From the NCBI GenBank assembly GCA_024760545.1, contig CP060501.1:4108036-4172035 (forward strand): 64,000 nucleotides of DNA. The letters are read 5' to 3'. The translations under genes and the position numbers were made by a program. The notes under the pieces were generated by a model. The model was given only the letters and a program-made list of their open reading frames with translations. It was not told the origin of the DNA and searched no databases. Below, piece after piece: positions 17,090 to 27,890 of this stretch (positions within the stretch are counted from its first letter, which is position 1; every line of letters begins with the position of its first letter). The DNA comes from Nitrospira sp. (GTDB lineage Bacteria; Nitrospirota; Nitrospiria; Nitrospirales; Nitrospiraceae).

Positions 17090-20000
17090 ATGGCGTCCGC
17101 GCCGGGAAGCAGCGAGCTCGAACGGCTTCTACATGAGCGGATTCTCATCCTCGACGGAGCGATGGGCACGATGATCCAGCAACGGAAGCTGGATGAGGCC
17201 GCCTTTCGCGGGGTCCGATTCAAAGATTGGAAGAAGGATCTCAAGGGTCACAACGACCTGTTGAACCTCACGCAGCCCACGGTTATTGAAGAGATCCATC
17301 GGCAGTATCTGGAAGCCGGCGCGGATATTATCGAGACAAATACGTTCAATTCTCAGTCGATCTCGCTGGCGGATTACGGGATGGACACCCTGGGCTATGA
17401 ATTGGCCAAAGCGGGAGCGGAGTGTGCCCGACGGGCAGCCGTGGCCGTAGAGCAGGCCCAGCCGGGACGGCGCTGTTTTGTAGCGGGAGCGATCGGACCG
17501 ACCACAAAGACCTCGTCGATTTCCACCGACGTCAATAGTCCTGCTTCACGTGGGACGACTTATGAAGAGCTGGTCACAGCCTATGACCAACAAGTGAGGG
17601 GTTTGCTCGACGGTGGCGTCGATCTCCTGCTCGTGGAGACCATCTTCGACACGTTGAATGCCAAGGCGGCATTCTTTGCGATCCAACAGGTGTTCGCGTC
17701 CGGCGCGCGGCGGGTCCCGATTATGGCGTCGGTCACGTTCATTCAAGCCGGCAGCAATCGTGGTGTGACCGGCCAAACCGTCGAGGCGTTCTGGAATTCC
17801 ATCTCCCATGTGCCGTTGTTGAGTGTGGGGATGAATTGTGCGCTCGGTCCCAAAGAGATGCGTCCTCTGATCGAAGAATTGTCGCAGATCGCGCCGATCT
17901 ACGTGAGCGCGCATCCCAACGCGGGCCTTCCGAATCCGTTGTTACCGACCGGATTTCCCGAGACGCCGGAAACGTTGGCCCCCCAGCTCCGGGAATGGGC
18001 GGAAAACGGGTGGCTGAACATCGTCGGCGGTTGTTGCGGCACGACGCCGCCTCATATCAAGCAGATTGCGGAAGCTGTGCGCGGGGTGAAACCGCATGCC
18101 CTCTCAAAAGTCGAGCCATACACACGACTGAGCGGTCTTGAAGCCGTCACCATTCGGCCGGACTCAAACTTCGTCAACATCGGCGAGCGAACGAACGTGA
18201 CCGGCTCGCCTGCCTTCGCGAAGCTGATTCTGGCCGGCGATTATGAAGCGGCACTGTCGGTGGCGCGGCAACAGGTCGAGGGCGGCGCCCAAATTGTCGA
18301 TGTGAACATGGATGAAGGCATGCTCGATTCCAGGGCGGCGATGGAAAAGTTTCTTCGCTTAGTCGCCTCGGAGCCGGATATCTGCAAAGTGCCCATCATG
18401 GTCGACAGCTCAAAGTGGGAGGTGCTTGAGACCGGCCTGAGAAATATTCAAGGCAAGGCCGTCGTGAATAGTATCAGTTTGAAGGAAGGCGAGCAGAAAT
18501 TCATCGACCAGGCGACGCTCGTCCGTCGCTACGGTGCAGCGGTCGTCGTCATGGCGTTCGACGAACACGGCCAGGCGGACACACTGGAGCGCAAGAAGGA
18601 GATCTGCGCGCGCTCTTATAAGATCCTCACGGAGCAAGTCGGGTTTCCTCCGCAAGATATCATCTTCGATCCGAACATCCTGACCGTGGCGACGGGCATC
18701 GAGGAACACAATAACTATGCCGTGAATTTCATCGAGGCGGCGCGCTGGATCAAACAGAACCTGCCGGGTGCGAAAGTCAGCGGAGGCATCAGCAATATTT
18801 CGTTCTCGTTCCGAGGAAACAACGTGGTGCGGGAAGCCATGCACGCAGCGTTCCTCTATCATGCCATCAAAGCCGGGCTTGATATGGGCATCGTCAATGC
18901 CGGCCAATTGGCAGTCTACCAGGAGGTTCCTAAAGACTTACTTGAGCTGGTGGAAGACGTGTTGCTCAACCGGCGGCCGGATGCCACCGAACGTCTGGTG
19001 ACGTTCGCGGAAACCGTGAAGGCGAAAGGGAAAACGGTTGCCAAGGACGATGAATGGCGCCAAGGGACGGTAGAGGAACGGTTATCCCATGCGCTCATCA
19101 AGGGCATTACGGACTACATCGATCAGGATACAGAGGAGGCACGTCGGAACTATGCCAAACCGTTGGAGGTGATCGAAGGACCGTTGATGGCCGGCATGAA
19201 CGTCGTCGGCGATTTGTTCGGTTCAGGCAAGATGTTCCTGCCTCAGGTCGTCAAGAGCGCCCGTGTGATGAAAAAGGCCGTGGCCTATCTCATGCCGTTC
19301 ATGGAAGAAGAAAAGAAGCGGACCGGTAATTTTCAGGCGCAGGGCAAGATCTTGCTCGCCACCGTCAAGGGCGATGTCCACGATATCGGGAAAAACATCG
19401 TCGGCGTCGTGCTTGGCTGCAACAACTATGAAGTCATCGATCTCGGCGTGATGGTGCCGTGCGAGAAGATTTTAGCCGCGGCTCGAGAGAATAAACCCGA
19501 CATCATCGGCTTGAGTGGGCTCATCACTCCATCACTTGACGAAATGGTCCATGTGGCGAAGGAAATGACGCGCGAAGGCTTTGACCTGCCGCTCTTGATC
19601 GGTGGCGCGACGACCAGTAAGGCGCACACGGCGGTCAAGATCGCGCCTTCTTATGAACCGGGCGTGGTCCACGTCTTGGATGCGTCACGAGCGGTGGGTG
19701 TCGTGGGAAGTCTGGTCAGCCGAACGCAGAAGCCAGATTTCGTGAAACGAGTGCGGGACGACTATGAGCGAGTGAGACAATCGCACCGCGATCGAGGCGA
19801 GAAACCGCTCGTCTCGATCGCCCACGCGCGCGCCAATCGGTTCATATCGGACTGGGAAAAGACCGATATTCCCATGCCGTCGGCATTGGGCGTCCGGATG
19901 GTCCTCGATCAATCGTTGGTCGAACTGATTCCCTATATCGACTGGTCGCCGTTCTTTCACACGTGGGAATTGAGAGGACGCTATCCGACGATCTTTGAGG

Positions 20001-20788
20001 ATCCAACCGTCGGCCCCAAAGCCAAGGAACTGTACGACGATGCGCGGCGTCTCCTCGATGAGATTGTTCAGAAGGGACAACTCAAGGCCAAGGGCGTCTA
20101 TGGATTCTTCCCCGCATCGAGCGTTGGAGACGACATTGAGCTCTATCAAGATCTGTCTCGGAGGACCGTCCTCACGACGATCCATCATCTGCGTCAGCAA
20201 TCGGAAAAGCCGACGGGACAGCCCAATCTGTCATTGGCCGACTATGTCGCGCCGAAGGAATCAGGCCGGCAGGACTACATGGGAGCTTTCGCCGTTACGG
20301 CCGGCATTGGGCTGGACGAACTGTGTAGGCGGTTTGATAAAGACCATGACGACTACAATTCGATCATGGCCAAGGCCCTCGCGGACCGCTTGGCTGAAGC
20401 CTTTGCTGAATTTCTCCATAAACGGGTCCGAGGAGAGTGGGGGTATGGCAAGAAAGAACAATTGACAAATGAGGATTTGATCCGTGAACGATACCGTGGC
20501 ATCCGTCCCGCACCAGGGTATCCGGCCTGTCCGGATCATACCGAGAAACGGATACTGTTTGATCTCTTGTCGGCGGAAAAGCATGCCGGAATCATCCTGA
20601 CCGAGAGCTTTGCCATGTTGCCAGCCGCGGCGGTAAGCGGGTTCTATTTTGCCCATCCGGACGCCAAATACTTTGCCGTGGGCAAGATCGGGAAAGATCA
20701 AGTCGAAGACTACGCCCACCGTAAGGGAATGGACCTCCGCACCGTCGAACGCTGGCTCTCGCCCAATCTGAACTACGAACCGGCCTGA
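17090..20788 (+). CDS. metH: Cobalamin-dependent methionine synthase
   Basis: A 1232-aa full-length MetH, transferring methyl from methyl-THF through cobalamin to homocysteine. Order of domains: homocysteine-binding (about 10-330; NCALG and [10 protein letters not shown] zinc cysteines), pterin-binding (about 350-610; [11 protein letters not shown]), cobalamin cap and binding domain (about 640-890; [11 protein letters not shown] with the cobalt-ligand His at residue 764), and AdoMet reactivation domain (about 900-1225; [15 protein letters not shown]). ATG 17090 is preferred over TTG 17084 because of AAGGGGG spacing. No B12 riboswitch is evident upstream. A decayed piece of a second copy lies at 28296. 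Confidence 0.97.
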   Translation: MASAPGSSELERLLHERILILDGAMGTMIQQRKLDEAAFRGVRFKDWKKDLKGHNDLLNLTQPTVIEEIHRQYLEAGADIIETNTFNSQSISLADYGMDTLGYELAKAGAECARRAAVAVEQAQPGRRCFVAGAIGPTTKTSSISTDVNSPASRGTTYEELVTAYDQQVRGLLDGGVDLLLVETIFDTLNAKAAFFAIQQVFASGARRVPIMASVTFIQAGSNRGVTGQTVEAFWNSISHVPLLSVGMNCALGPKEMRPLIEELSQIAPIYVSAHPNAGLPNPLLPTGFPETPETLAPQLREWAENGWLNIVGGCCGTTPPHIKQIAEAVRGVKPHALSKVEPYTRLSGLEAVTIRPDSNFVNIGERTNVTGSPAFAKLILAGDYEAALSVARQQVEGGAQIVDVNMDEGMLDSRAAMEKFLRLVASEPDICKVPIMVDSSKWEVLETGLRNIQGKAVVNSISLKEGEQKFIDQATLVRRYGAAVVVMAFDEHGQADTLERKKEICARSYKILTEQVGFPPQDIIFDPNILTVATGIEEHNNYAVNFIEAARWIKQNLPGAKVSGGISNISFSFRGNNVVREAMHAAFLYHAIKAGLDMGIVNAGQLAVYQEVPKDLLELVEDVLLNRRPDATERLVTFAETVKAKGKTVAKDDEWRQGTVEERLSHALIKGITDYIDQDTEEARRNYAKPLEVIEGPLMAGMNVVGDLFGSGKMFLPQVVKSARVMKKAVAYLMPFMEEEKKRTGNFQAQGKILLATVKGDVHDIGKNIVGVVLGCNNYEVIDLGVMVPCEKILAAARENKPDIIGLSGLITPSLDEMVHVAKEMTREGFDLPLLIGGATTSKAHTAVKIAPSYEPGVVHVLDASRAVGVVGSLVSRTQKPDFVKRVRDDYERVRQSHRDRGEKPLVSIAHARANRFISDWEKTDIPMPSALGVRMVLDQSLVELIPYIDWSPFFHTWELRGRYPTIFEDPTVGPKAKELYDDARRLLDEIVQKGQLKAKGVYGFFPASSVGDDIELYQDLSRRTVLTTIHHLRQQSEKPTGQPNLSLADYVAPKESGRQDYMGAFAVTAGIGLDELCRRFDKDHDDYNSIMAKALADRLAEAFAEFLHKRVRGEWGYGKKEQLTNEDLIRERYRGIRPAPGYPACPDHTEKRILFDLLSAEKHAGIILTESFAMLPAAAVSGFYFAHPDAKYFAVGKIGKDQVEDYAHRKGMDLRTVERWLSPNLNYEPA

Positions 20789-21125
20789 CGTTACTCTAGA
20801 ACATCGACGATCGGCCTGCTGACCACGGATGCCGAGGAACCCCTGCGAGACGTCGTGCCACAGACCTCTAGGCTGTTGTCAGTGAGATGGCAGGCGCATT
20901 TCACACTTGAATAATTCTATCGGACAGTGGCTTACTATCGGCTCACTGCCGCAGGCCACGTAAGTCGTCCTTGTTTCCACGGCCTGTAGTCGTAAGTTCG
21001 GGTACATGCTCCGAAGCGATGGGTACGCAGAGGAGCAGAAGACGAGAACGGATGCCTCTCTTCATCGGCCGAAACTATCCAATGCCCCATGGAAGCGTTC
21101 AAATCTGTCTTGCGATGAGGGCTCG
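20789..21125. other. Intergenic region, 337 bp, possible sigma-54 promoter
   Basis: No gene seen. TGGCTTACTATCGGCT at about 20925-20940 on + has the GG-N10-GC spacing of a -24/-12 promoter, but the -12 half is weak and I see no paired UAS palindrome nearby. It could drive the regulator at 21126. No strong terminator after metH was found. Confidence 0.35.
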
Positions 21126-22532
21126 ATGACGGCCAAATTCTTGATCGTAGACGATGACCACGACATCATCGAATCGCTCAAAAACCGTCTCAAATGGATC
21201 GGTCACGAGGTGGTCACGGCAACGGACGGCCATGCCGCGCTCGAGGTCATCGAGAAAGAATCCCCTGATCTCATGCTCCTCGACTTGGAAATGCCCCATG
21301 TGTCGGGGCTCGATGTTCTCGCCCGACTGGCTGCCTGGCGCAGCCAGAAGGAAAAGAGCAAACCCTTCCTTGATCAGCCCGTCGCTATCGTCATGACGGC
21401 GTTTGCGACCGTGAACAGCGCAGTCGAAGCCATGAGGCTCGGCGCGTTCGATTTTTTGACGAAGCCGTTCAAGATGGACCATCTCACCGTCGTCATCGAC
21501 AAAGCGCTTGCCAACCTGTCACTCACACGTCGGGTCGAAACCTTGACCGTCGAACTCGATAAAGCATACGAAGTCGTCATGGGGAAGAGCGCTGCCATGA
21601 AGAGTGTGGTCGACATCGCCCGCCAAGCCGTTTGTTCTCCCGTCACGGTGTTATTGTTGGGAGAAACCGGTACGGGGAAGGAAGTCATCGCCCGCGCCAT
21701 TCATCGGTGGAGCAACCGAGCATCGAAACCGTTCATGGTGGTCAATTGCGCGGCGATGCCCGAAAACCTGCTGGAGAATGAGTTGTTCGGGCATGAAAAG
21801 GGTGCGTTTACGGGAGCCACGACGAGAGAGATTGGGAAGATCGAAGCGGCAGACGACGGGACCATATTCCTCGATGAGATAGGGGACATGCCGCTCGCTC
21901 TTCAATCGAGACTGTTGCGTGTGTTGCAGGACCGGGAGTTCCACCGCATCGGCGGGCACCAGCATGTACGGACCAACGTACGGTTTATCGCGGCGACAAA
22001 CAGAGACCTCCAAGCAGCCGTCAGGAACCAGGCCTTTCGCGCGGATCTCTACTTTCGATTGGACGTGATGACGCTGACGATGCCGCCACTCAGGGAGCGG
22101 GTGGAGGATATTCCGGAGCTGGCCCATCATTTTCTCGGTCAGCACGCGGCCACAGTGCGCAAACGAGGGATGAAGATCAGCCCGGAGGCGATGGCCTGTC
22201 TCTCACGCTATAGCTGGCCGGGCAACGTGCGGGAGTTGGAAAATGTCTTGGCTCGCGCCGTCATTCTCTGCGCGGACGATGCGATCAGGCCGGCCCATCT
22301 CCGTCTGTCGTCGCTGCAGCCTTACGAGGCAAATCACTTGAGTGAGGACGCGTCCGATTCTCTGTATTACGATGCGATGGATCGGTGTAGCCGGAAACTG
22401 ATCGAAGAAGCGTTGAGCCGTGCCGGGTGGAACCAGACGAAAGCCGCAAAGGCGCTGGGCATCCAGCGAACCTATCTCACCAAACTGTTGCGCCAAAAGG
22501 GCATCTCAGGTCATCCTCCCCAGAACCGCTAA
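21126..22532 (+). CDS. Sigma-54-dependent response regulator (module 1)
   Basis: A 468-aa NtrC-type activator. ATG 21126 has GAGGG upstream; the frame is open from 21006 but without a ribosome site. Domains: receiver (about 3-125; VDDDHD acidic pocket, LLDLEMP phosphoacceptor Asp, K in TKPF), AAA+ ATPase (about 145-385; GETGTGKE Walker A, GAFTGA sigma-54 loop, FLDEIGD Walker B), and Fis-type HTH (about 425-465; NQTKAAKALGIQRTYLTKLL). The HTH is nearly identical to that of the regulator at 36762, so both should recognise the same operator. Its 3' end overlaps the convergent kinase gene by 4 bases. Confidence 0.95.
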   Translation: MTAKFLIVDDDHDIIESLKNRLKWIGHEVVTATDGHAALEVIEKESPDLMLLDLEMPHVSGLDVLARLAAWRSQKEKSKPFLDQPVAIVMTAFATVNSAVEAMRLGAFDFLTKPFKMDHLTVVIDKALANLSLTRRVETLTVELDKAYEVVMGKSAAMKSVVDIARQAVCSPVTVLLLGETGTGKEVIARAIHRWSNRASKPFMVVNCAAMPENLLENELFGHEKGAFTGATTREIGKIEAADDGTIFLDEIGDMPLALQSRLLRVLQDREFHRIGGHQHVRTNVRFIAATNRDLQAAVRNQAFRADLYFRLDVMTLTMPPLRERVEDIPELAHHFLGQHAATVRKRGMKISPEAMACLSRYSWPGNVRELENVLARAVILCADDAIRPAHLRLSSLQPYEANHLSEDASDSLYYDAMDRCSRKLIEEALSRAGWNQTKAAKALGIQRTYLTKLLRQKGISGHPPQNR

Positions 22533-24367
22533 GGGGCCTTGCGCACCGGTGGCCCCGGCAAGCGGGGATTCCCATATGGGGAGGTATGTCGGGACATGAG
22601 AACCGGCTCCTCGTGATCAACCAAGCATGGGTTTGCCCCTGTCCATTTGACCAAGGTGAAGAAGAAACAGGCGCCCTGTCCCGCTACACTTTCCGCCCAC
22701 AGGCGACCTCGATGAAGCTCAACCAAGTGTTTGGCGATCGGCAGGCCTAAGCCGGTTCCCCGTGTTTTAAGGGAGACGTGCTCCGATCGGTAAAACGGTT
22801 CGAAGATTCTCTCCGTTTCCCCGTGCGCAATTCCACACCCTGAATCTTGAACGGCGATTCGGACGAAGCCGTCGTCGGTCGGCTGTCCGGTGATCCGGAT
22901 GATCCCGTGGTCCGGCGAAAATTTGACCGCGTTATGCAGGAGATTGGTCACGATTTGATGGAGCTTTTCGGCGTCCGCTTCGACCGAGGATAGTGTCGAT
23001 GGAAACTGGACTTCGAAACGCAACTGTTTTCTGGCGGCAAGAGACTGTAACCCGTCGATTGCCTGAGCGACAACCAACGCCGTATTGACCGCGCGAAGAT
23101 CCACTGTCGTCTCGCCCAGCTCAATTTTTGACAGATCGAGCAACTCCACGAGCAAGTGCTGGAGGCGCCCGATGTTCACTTGCACCCGTTCGAGCGTCTT
23201 CGCTTGCTCCGTTGTCAGCGGACCGTCGACACCCATCAGAAGGTTCTCGAGGCGGCAGGTAATCGAGGTCAATGGAGTCTTGATTTCGTGCGAAGCTGTG
23301 GAAACAAAGAATGACTTCCGTCGATCCAGTTCCCGAAGTTTGCTGTTGACGCGCCGCAGTTCCTCGGTTCTGGCCGCAATCGCGGTTTCCAACGTGTGAT
23401 TCAGGTTGTGCAACGTGGTTTCACGTTCATGAATTGAATGGAGCATATGCGAGAAGACGCGGGTCAGGTCGCCGATTTCGTCGGAAGTCGTCGAGCGTAG
23501 GTCGATCTGGACGTTCCCGGCAGCGACACGGCTCGCAGCGTCCGTGAGGCGACGCAGCGACGTGGTGATGTGATGACTAAAGAAGCCAAGGAGGAGAAAA
23601 CTTAAGACAAGAATGAGGACGGTAATTCCGATGGCCTCCCACATCAGTTTCCGGAGTTGCTCTTGCATCGAGAGGCTCGACATGCCCACTTCGACGATTC
23701 CCAGTAGAGGGCGGGGCGTCGTAGGCGTGCTCAAAACGGGCGCGTCGTATTGTTCGAAGAGGAGCCGCAAACTTGCATCCTGCGCGGTTGAGGACTCACT
23801 TTGGCGGATCGGGATGCCAATATCATAGTAGAGGGCGACATCTCGACCGACGAGCAAGGTCAGAATACTGGTGAGGGTAAAACCGCTTCTTGAGGAAAAC
23901 ATGGGGCGGCCATTCACGATGCGGACTTCACCGGTGACGGAAGATTCCAGGCGGAGAGACGGCAGAACCGGATTGACGGGAAGTACTGTGGACTGCGGCG
24001 TTGCCAGCAGGCGCTCCCACAGGCCTTTCCCGAGAGCCACCAGCGGCCGGCCGTCCGGCGTAAAAATGGACACGTAAGACACATCCTGAACGGCGAGGAT
24101 TCCGCGAGCCAGCCGGACGAGCTCATCCCGGTCGCCCGTCACCACACCGTAGCGGCTGTTCACCGCGAGATTTTCGCCGAGGAGGCTGCCGCTTCTGTAC
24201 AGCCCGCTTGTAATGCTGTCGATTTGCTGGCTGACCAAAAACCATCCGAGGGTGATGCAGGCTGCGCTGAGCAGCATCGCCGCCATGAGCATGAGTTGAC
24301 CGCGAAGGCCATGCGGAACTCTGGGATATCGAAGCGGGGCGGATGAGACGAGGGGCAACTTTTCCAT
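22529..24367 (-). CDS. Membrane histidine kinase (module 1)
   Basis: A 612-aa sensor kinase. ATG 24367 begins 7 bases after the binding-protein stop; its ribosome site is weak. Domains: TM1 about 25-48, periplasmic sensor region about 50-215 (YGVVTGDRDELVRLARGI, VSIFTPDGRPLVALG), TM2 about 222-245, HAMP (about 245-300), HisKA (FVSTASHEIKTPLTSI, phospho-His), HATPase (HQIVTNLLHNAVKFSPDHG; DSGCGI; GTGLGLPIAK). It presumably phosphorylates the regulator at 21126, whose gene meets it tail to tail. The upstream binding protein and TonB receptor suggest that the signal is a small exogenous molecule. Confidence 0.93.
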   Translation of the reverse strand: MEKLPLVSSAPLRYPRVPHGLRGQLMLMAAMLLSAACITLGWFLVSQQIDSITSGLYRSGSLLGENLAVNSRYGVVTGDRDELVRLARGILAVQDVSYVSIFTPDGRPLVALGKGLWERLLATPQSTVLPVNPVLPSLRLESSVTGEVRIVNGRPMFSSRSGFTLTSILTLLVGRDVALYYDIGIPIRQSESSTAQDASLRLLFEQYDAPVLSTPTTPRPLLGIVEVGMSSLSMQEQLRKLMWEAIGITVLILVLSFLLLGFFSHHITTSLRRLTDAASRVAAGNVQIDLRSTTSDEIGDLTRVFSHMLHSIHERETTLHNLNHTLETAIAARTEELRRVNSKLRELDRRKSFFVSTASHEIKTPLTSITCRLENLLMGVDGPLTTEQAKTLERVQVNIGRLQHLLVELLDLSKIELGETTVDLRAVNTALVVAQAIDGLQSLAARKQLRFEVQFPSTLSSVEADAEKLHQIVTNLLHNAVKFSPDHGIIRITGQPTDDGFVRIAVQDSGCGIAHGETERIFEPFYRSEHVSLKTRGTGLGLPIAKHLVELHRGRLWAESVAGQGACFFFTLVKWTGANPCLVDHEEPVLMSRHTSPYGNPRLPGPPVRKAP

Positions 24368-24374
24368 GAGAGTT

Positions 24375-25370
24375 CTATCGAATGCTCTTGTCCGTGTTCG
24401 GATGCTGTGCGACCGCGCCAGGCCCATAGAGAGTGGCGGCCATGCGAACCAGTTCTGGCGGCGGGGAGATCCCTAAATACTCGGCCACACGCAAGTTGAG
24501 TACGAGTCGCGGTTGGTCGGGATTGAGGAGCGAACCCAAGGATTTTGTGTCGCCATGGAGTAACCGAATCGCTTGTCCGCCTGCTTGCTTGCCGAGTTCC
24601 CAGGGCTGGAGCACCAGTCCACCTAAGGCGCCTTGGCGAATCATGGTATCGGAGAACGTGAACATCGGAATTTTGGCATCCAGCAGGGCCTTTTGAAAAA
24701 ACGATACCGAGGCTTCCGTGAGGACGGTGCGGTCCTGGATGACCCACAGCGCATCAACCGTCGGCAAAAGCGCCTTTAAGGCATCGAACACATCGGTTGT
24801 CGAGCGGACAGGTGTGGGTACCAGGGTGATCCCGAGACGGCGTGCGCTCCGTCCGGCCTCGGCAAGAAAAGCGATGCGATCGTCTTCTTCATAGAGAACT
24901 CCCACGCGCTGCGCCCGGGGCAACAGCTCGTGAAGGGTGGATAATTGCCGGTCGGGGGACACCACGACACGAATGCCTACCATTCGTTCTGTCGGTATCT
25001 GATGCGTCTCCGGATTCAGCACTTGACTGAACACGACCGGCGTATCCGGCAATTCGAGCTTGGCGGCCAATGTGGCTTTGAGCCCTACGGCAAAGACGAG
25101 CGCCGGGGGGTCTGCGCGCAGCATTCTGGCAATCTCCCGTCCATTCGAGAGGCTTCCCTCAAGGTTGTATTCTTTGACGGTAGCCTGTGGTGGAATCATT
25201 GTGCGAAATCCTTGAATCGCTTCATCGTAATATGAAATGTCAGCGGATTTGAGGATGGCGATCTCTGCCGCGACTGCGGAGTGAAGGGCGGGTAGCACGG
25301 CGAGCAATCCCAGTGCGAAGCACAGACGGAGGGGAGCAGGCCTTCTATGCGGATGACGATTGATATGCAT
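24375..25370 (-). CDS. Orphan ABC-type substrate-binding protein (module 1)
   Basis: A 331-aa periplasmic protein of the ABC_sub_bind (PF04392, TrpX-like) group. Start ATG 25370 (TTG 25388 possible). Signal peptide to about 35 (AVAAEIAILKS). Family features: EIAILKSADISYYDEAIQGF, FAVGLKATLAAKLE, ERMVGIRV, VGVLYEEDD, DALWVIQD. No ABC permease or ATPase is encoded nearby. Together with the next-door kinase it probably acts as a ligand sensor rather than a transporter component (inference). Paralogue of the protein encoded at 40598, sharing EIAILKS-D, the EAI-GF pair and VGLKA-LAA-LE. Confidence 0.9.
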   Translation of the reverse strand: MHINRHPHRRPAPLRLCFALGLLAVLPALHSAVAAEIAILKSADISYYDEAIQGFRTMIPPQATVKEYNLEGSLSNGREIARMLRADPPALVFAVGLKATLAAKLELPDTPVVFSQVLNPETHQIPTERMVGIRVVVSPDRQLSTLHELLPRAQRVGVLYEEDDRIAFLAEAGRSARRLGITLVPTPVRSTTDVFDALKALLPTVDALWVIQDRTVLTEASVSFFQKALLDAKIPMFTFSDTMIRQGALGGLVLQPWELGKQAGGQAIRLLHGDTKSLGSLLNPDQPRLVLNLRVAEYLGISPPPELVRMAATLYGPGAVAQHPNTDKSIR

Positions 25371-25462
25371 GGAGATCTCAGACCTCAAAGCCTAGCTCAG
25401 TTGCTCTCCATATTTCAAATTGACGTCCTTGTATCAAGTCCGCGGCCGATTCCGTATCGAAT

Positions 25463-27481
25463 CTAATACCGCAGCGTCAGCCATCCCATCAGTCGACTGC
25501 CGATGACATCGCCCAAGGGATGCTCCCGGTGCTTGTCGTTGAGCGCGTTGAACGCGGATATCGCGACCTCCGCTTCGCGTCGATAGCCGGCTACCGCGGC
25601 TTCCTGCCAGAACCGATAGGCCCCGCGCAGATTCAAGAGCTGGTAGCTCCCGACATGTGGATCGGGCTGGATTACGCCGAAGTCGGAGAACATTGAAAAA
25701 GCGGAAGAAAGCGGATAGGTGGCGGCACCGACCCAGTGATAGGTGATCTCCCCGCTGAGTCCGTTTTCCCACTGGCCTCGGAGACCGGCGTTGTATTTGA
25801 AGCGAGGCCCGCCGCGCTGAGAAGTTCCCGTGAGGGTCTGGCCGATTTGTTGATACGAAAAGTTGCCGAACCCGCTCAACCATTTGGTCGCTAGGAATTC
25901 AAGGCCGGCTTCGCCCCCAAAGATGTCGGCCACTCCACCTTGGATGGGTGCCGGGACAGTCGTGGTGATCAAGTCGGAGATGTGGTTATAAAAGATGGCC
26001 GCACGACCCCTGAGCCGGTGCTGTACATACCAACCCTGATACTCCAGTTCATAGGATACGATTTGCTCAGGCCTGAGATTTCCCCTCCCGTTTACTTGGA
26101 TAGGGGGTGGCGAGGGAAAAGGAACTGGGAGGGTGATGAGCACCCGAGAGTCATGATAGGCCTCAAAAAACGTCGGTGGGCGGTACCCAACAGCCATGGT
26201 GGCCCGGAAAGAATGGTTCGGAGCCGGGGTAAACACAAGCGAACCGCGCGGACTGATGGTGGGACTGATGAAGGTATCGAGGTCATACCGCACTCCGCCG
26301 ACTACTTGGAACATGGGTGACGGCTTCCATTCCCCCTGTACATAGAACCCCATGCGATCCTCGGTGCGAAAGCGATCAATGAAGTTATGCGAGAGGGTAT
26401 TATGCCGGTAGTTGATTCCGGCGGTGAGGCGCGTGGTGTCCCCCAACTCGATTCCCTGCTGAGCTTCGATATTGTACGTGTTGCCTCGCAGCCTCTGATC
26501 AGAACTGAAGCTTCGGTCAGTGAAACGCAGCAACGGCGCAAGCAGGGGATTGGTCGCGACAAGGCCTTCATCGATATCGTAGCCGTTCCAAAATCCACGA
26601 ATAAAAAAATTCGGTCGTTCATAGACCGCGTGGGCATGCCCAAAATCTGGCACGCCGGTTTGCACAGCCGCATCTGTAATGAGACCGTCGAAGTGATTCA
26701 CATCAACGAGGCCACCAGAGAACGAGAGCTTGGATTCACCTCCCAGGGCATACTCCGTCTGCACATTGAACTTGTTATCGCGATACGCCAACTCGCTGCC
26801 GTTGCGCCACTGCCGGTTTTGATCGAGGCCGTACGAGAGACGGAATCCCAATTTCTTGTAACTGTTGGCATAGATGGCAGCGCTGTTGATCGTGCCGTAG
26901 GCCCCCCCACCAACTTGAGCGGTGACACCTTTTATCTCTTCCGGCGATTTCGTGATGATATTGATGATGCCATCGAAGGCATTGAAGCCGTAAAGGACGG
27001 AGGCTGGTCCTTTCTGGACCTCGATGCGTTTGATCTCCGGCAAGGTGACAGGAATTGCTTTCCAGTACACGCTTCCTTGCACATCGACATAGATGGAACG
27101 GCCATCGACCATGACCAAGAGTTTGTTGCTGACCAGTTGATTATCCCCACGCATGCTCACGTTGAAGTCCGCGCCTGTAACCTGCATCACTTCCAGGCCG
27201 GGAATGCGCCGGAGCACCGTGGGAAGATCCGGAGCGCCGGACTGGCGGATATCCTCATCGGTGATGACGTACACGTTAGACGGCGCTTGTGAGATCGGCT
27301 GCTCGTGCCGGCTGGCGATGCTGACGGTTTCCTCTCGCATGAAGAGAAGTTCCTCTTTCAGCGCTTGCTCTGACGTCGATGACGTGCGTGGAGGTTCCAT
27401 GCTCTCGTCCTGTGCACGGACTGAGAACAGCGGAAAGAACGGAACGGTGCAGAGGATCAGGCAAATGAGATACCAGCACAT
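25463..27481 (-). CDS. TonB-dependent outer-membrane receptor (module 1)
   Basis: A 672-aa receptor. Signal peptide about 1-23 (FSVRAQ). The plug domain begins at TVSIASRHEQPISQAPSNVYVITDEDI, with IRQSGAPDLPTVLRRIPGLEV and RIEVQKGPASVLYGFNAFDGIINIIT (plug hallmarks). The remainder is a 22-strand-type beta-barrel ending in an aromatic residue (MGWLTLRY), as expected for BAM insertion. The substrate is not evident. The binding-protein gene follows 92 bases after its stop, and the kinase after that, so all three may be cotranscribed. UAS palindromes (site b) lie 120-160 bases upstream. Confidence 0.95.
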   Translation of the reverse strand: MCWYLICLILCTVPFFPLFSVRAQDESMEPPRTSSTSEQALKEELLFMREETVSIASRHEQPISQAPSNVYVITDEDIRQSGAPDLPTVLRRIPGLEVMQVTGADFNVSMRGDNQLVSNKLLVMVDGRSIYVDVQGSVYWKAIPVTLPEIKRIEVQKGPASVLYGFNAFDGIINIITKSPEEIKGVTAQVGGGAYGTINSAAIYANSYKKLGFRLSYGLDQNRQWRNGSELAYRDNKFNVQTEYALGGESKLSFSGGLVDVNHFDGLITDAAVQTGVPDFGHAHAVYERPNFFIRGFWNGYDIDEGLVATNPLLAPLLRFTDRSFSSDQRLRGNTYNIEAQQGIELGDTTRLTAGINYRHNTLSHNFIDRFRTEDRMGFYVQGEWKPSPMFQVVGGVRYDLDTFISPTISPRGSLVFTPAPNHSFRATMAVGYRPPTFFEAYHDSRVLITLPVPFPSPPPIQVNGRGNLRPEQIVSYELEYQGWYVQHRLRGRAAIFYNHISDLITTTVPAPIQGGVADIFGGEAGLEFLATKWLSGFGNFSYQQIGQTLTGTSQRGGPRFKYNAGLRGQWENGLSGEITYHWVGAATYPLSSAFSMFSDFGVIQPDPHVGSYQLLNLRGAYRFWQEAAVAGYRREAEVAISAFNALNDKHREHPLGDVIGSRLMGWLTLRY

Positions 27482-27570
27482 CCCTGTTTGGAGCCTCTCG
27501 TATCAGAAACGCCGCAGGGTACTCCGGTCCTAGGGGCGATATCCATGCTTTTCCTCAGTTGCGAAAAACT

Positions 27571-27586
27571 ACGTAGTCCGTGCCTC
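27571..27586 (-). promoter_or_regulatory. Candidate -24/-12 promoter of the TonB receptor operon
   Basis: On the minus strand AGGCACGGACTACGTA-like sequence has a perfect -24 core (GGCACG) but GT instead of GC at -12. It lies about 90 bases before the receptor start and only 30-50 bp from the UAS centres at site b, closer than at other sites. Plausible but weaker than the other six promoters. Confidence 0.35.
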
Positions 27587-27603
27587 GTTCGATGCTGCCA
27601 AGG

Positions 27604-27641
27604 TGGATCGAATCGATTCAACCTGAATCCTATTGGATTCA
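27604..27641. promoter_or_regulatory. Tandem UAS palindromes (site b)
   Basis: 27624-27641 is a perfect TGAATC-N6-GATTCA. 27604-27620 is TGGATC-N5-GATTCA. Centres are about 20.5 bp apart. It lies between the TonB receptor (minus) and the decayed + reading frame at 27891. Confidence 0.75.
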
Positions 27642-27724
27642 GTTATGCAAACCTAGACATCCTGGTTGATGCGAACGCACATCGAGCGTTCAACCTAAAG
27701 CCTCCATTATTGGACGGAGTTTTA

Positions 27725-27740
27725 AGGGGCGCATGGTGCC
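27725..27740 (+). promoter_or_regulatory. Candidate -24/-12 promoter toward 27891
   Basis: AGGGGCGCATGGTGCC keeps the GG-N10-GC spacing and TGC at -12. It lies 94 bp from the nearer UAS centre at site b, the spacing seen at the other sites. The sequence it would transcribe is a decayed reading frame, so it may be a relic. Confidence 0.3.
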
Positions 27741-27890
27741 ACCGCGGACCACAATATCCGGCACGACAAGGGCCATTTCTGTGCCAAGCTTCTTCGAATT
27801 GCAACGGGAACATACGAGCGGGACAGTCACTTCCTAAATGCTGTCGTGGTTCTCAGGGATTTCAGCGAGCCGATCCGAAGGGAAACAGTA

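Noticed and set aside
26387-27292. 301-aa + frame inside the TonB receptor gene
   Set aside because: Antisense shadow; the receptor reads perfectly on the other strand.
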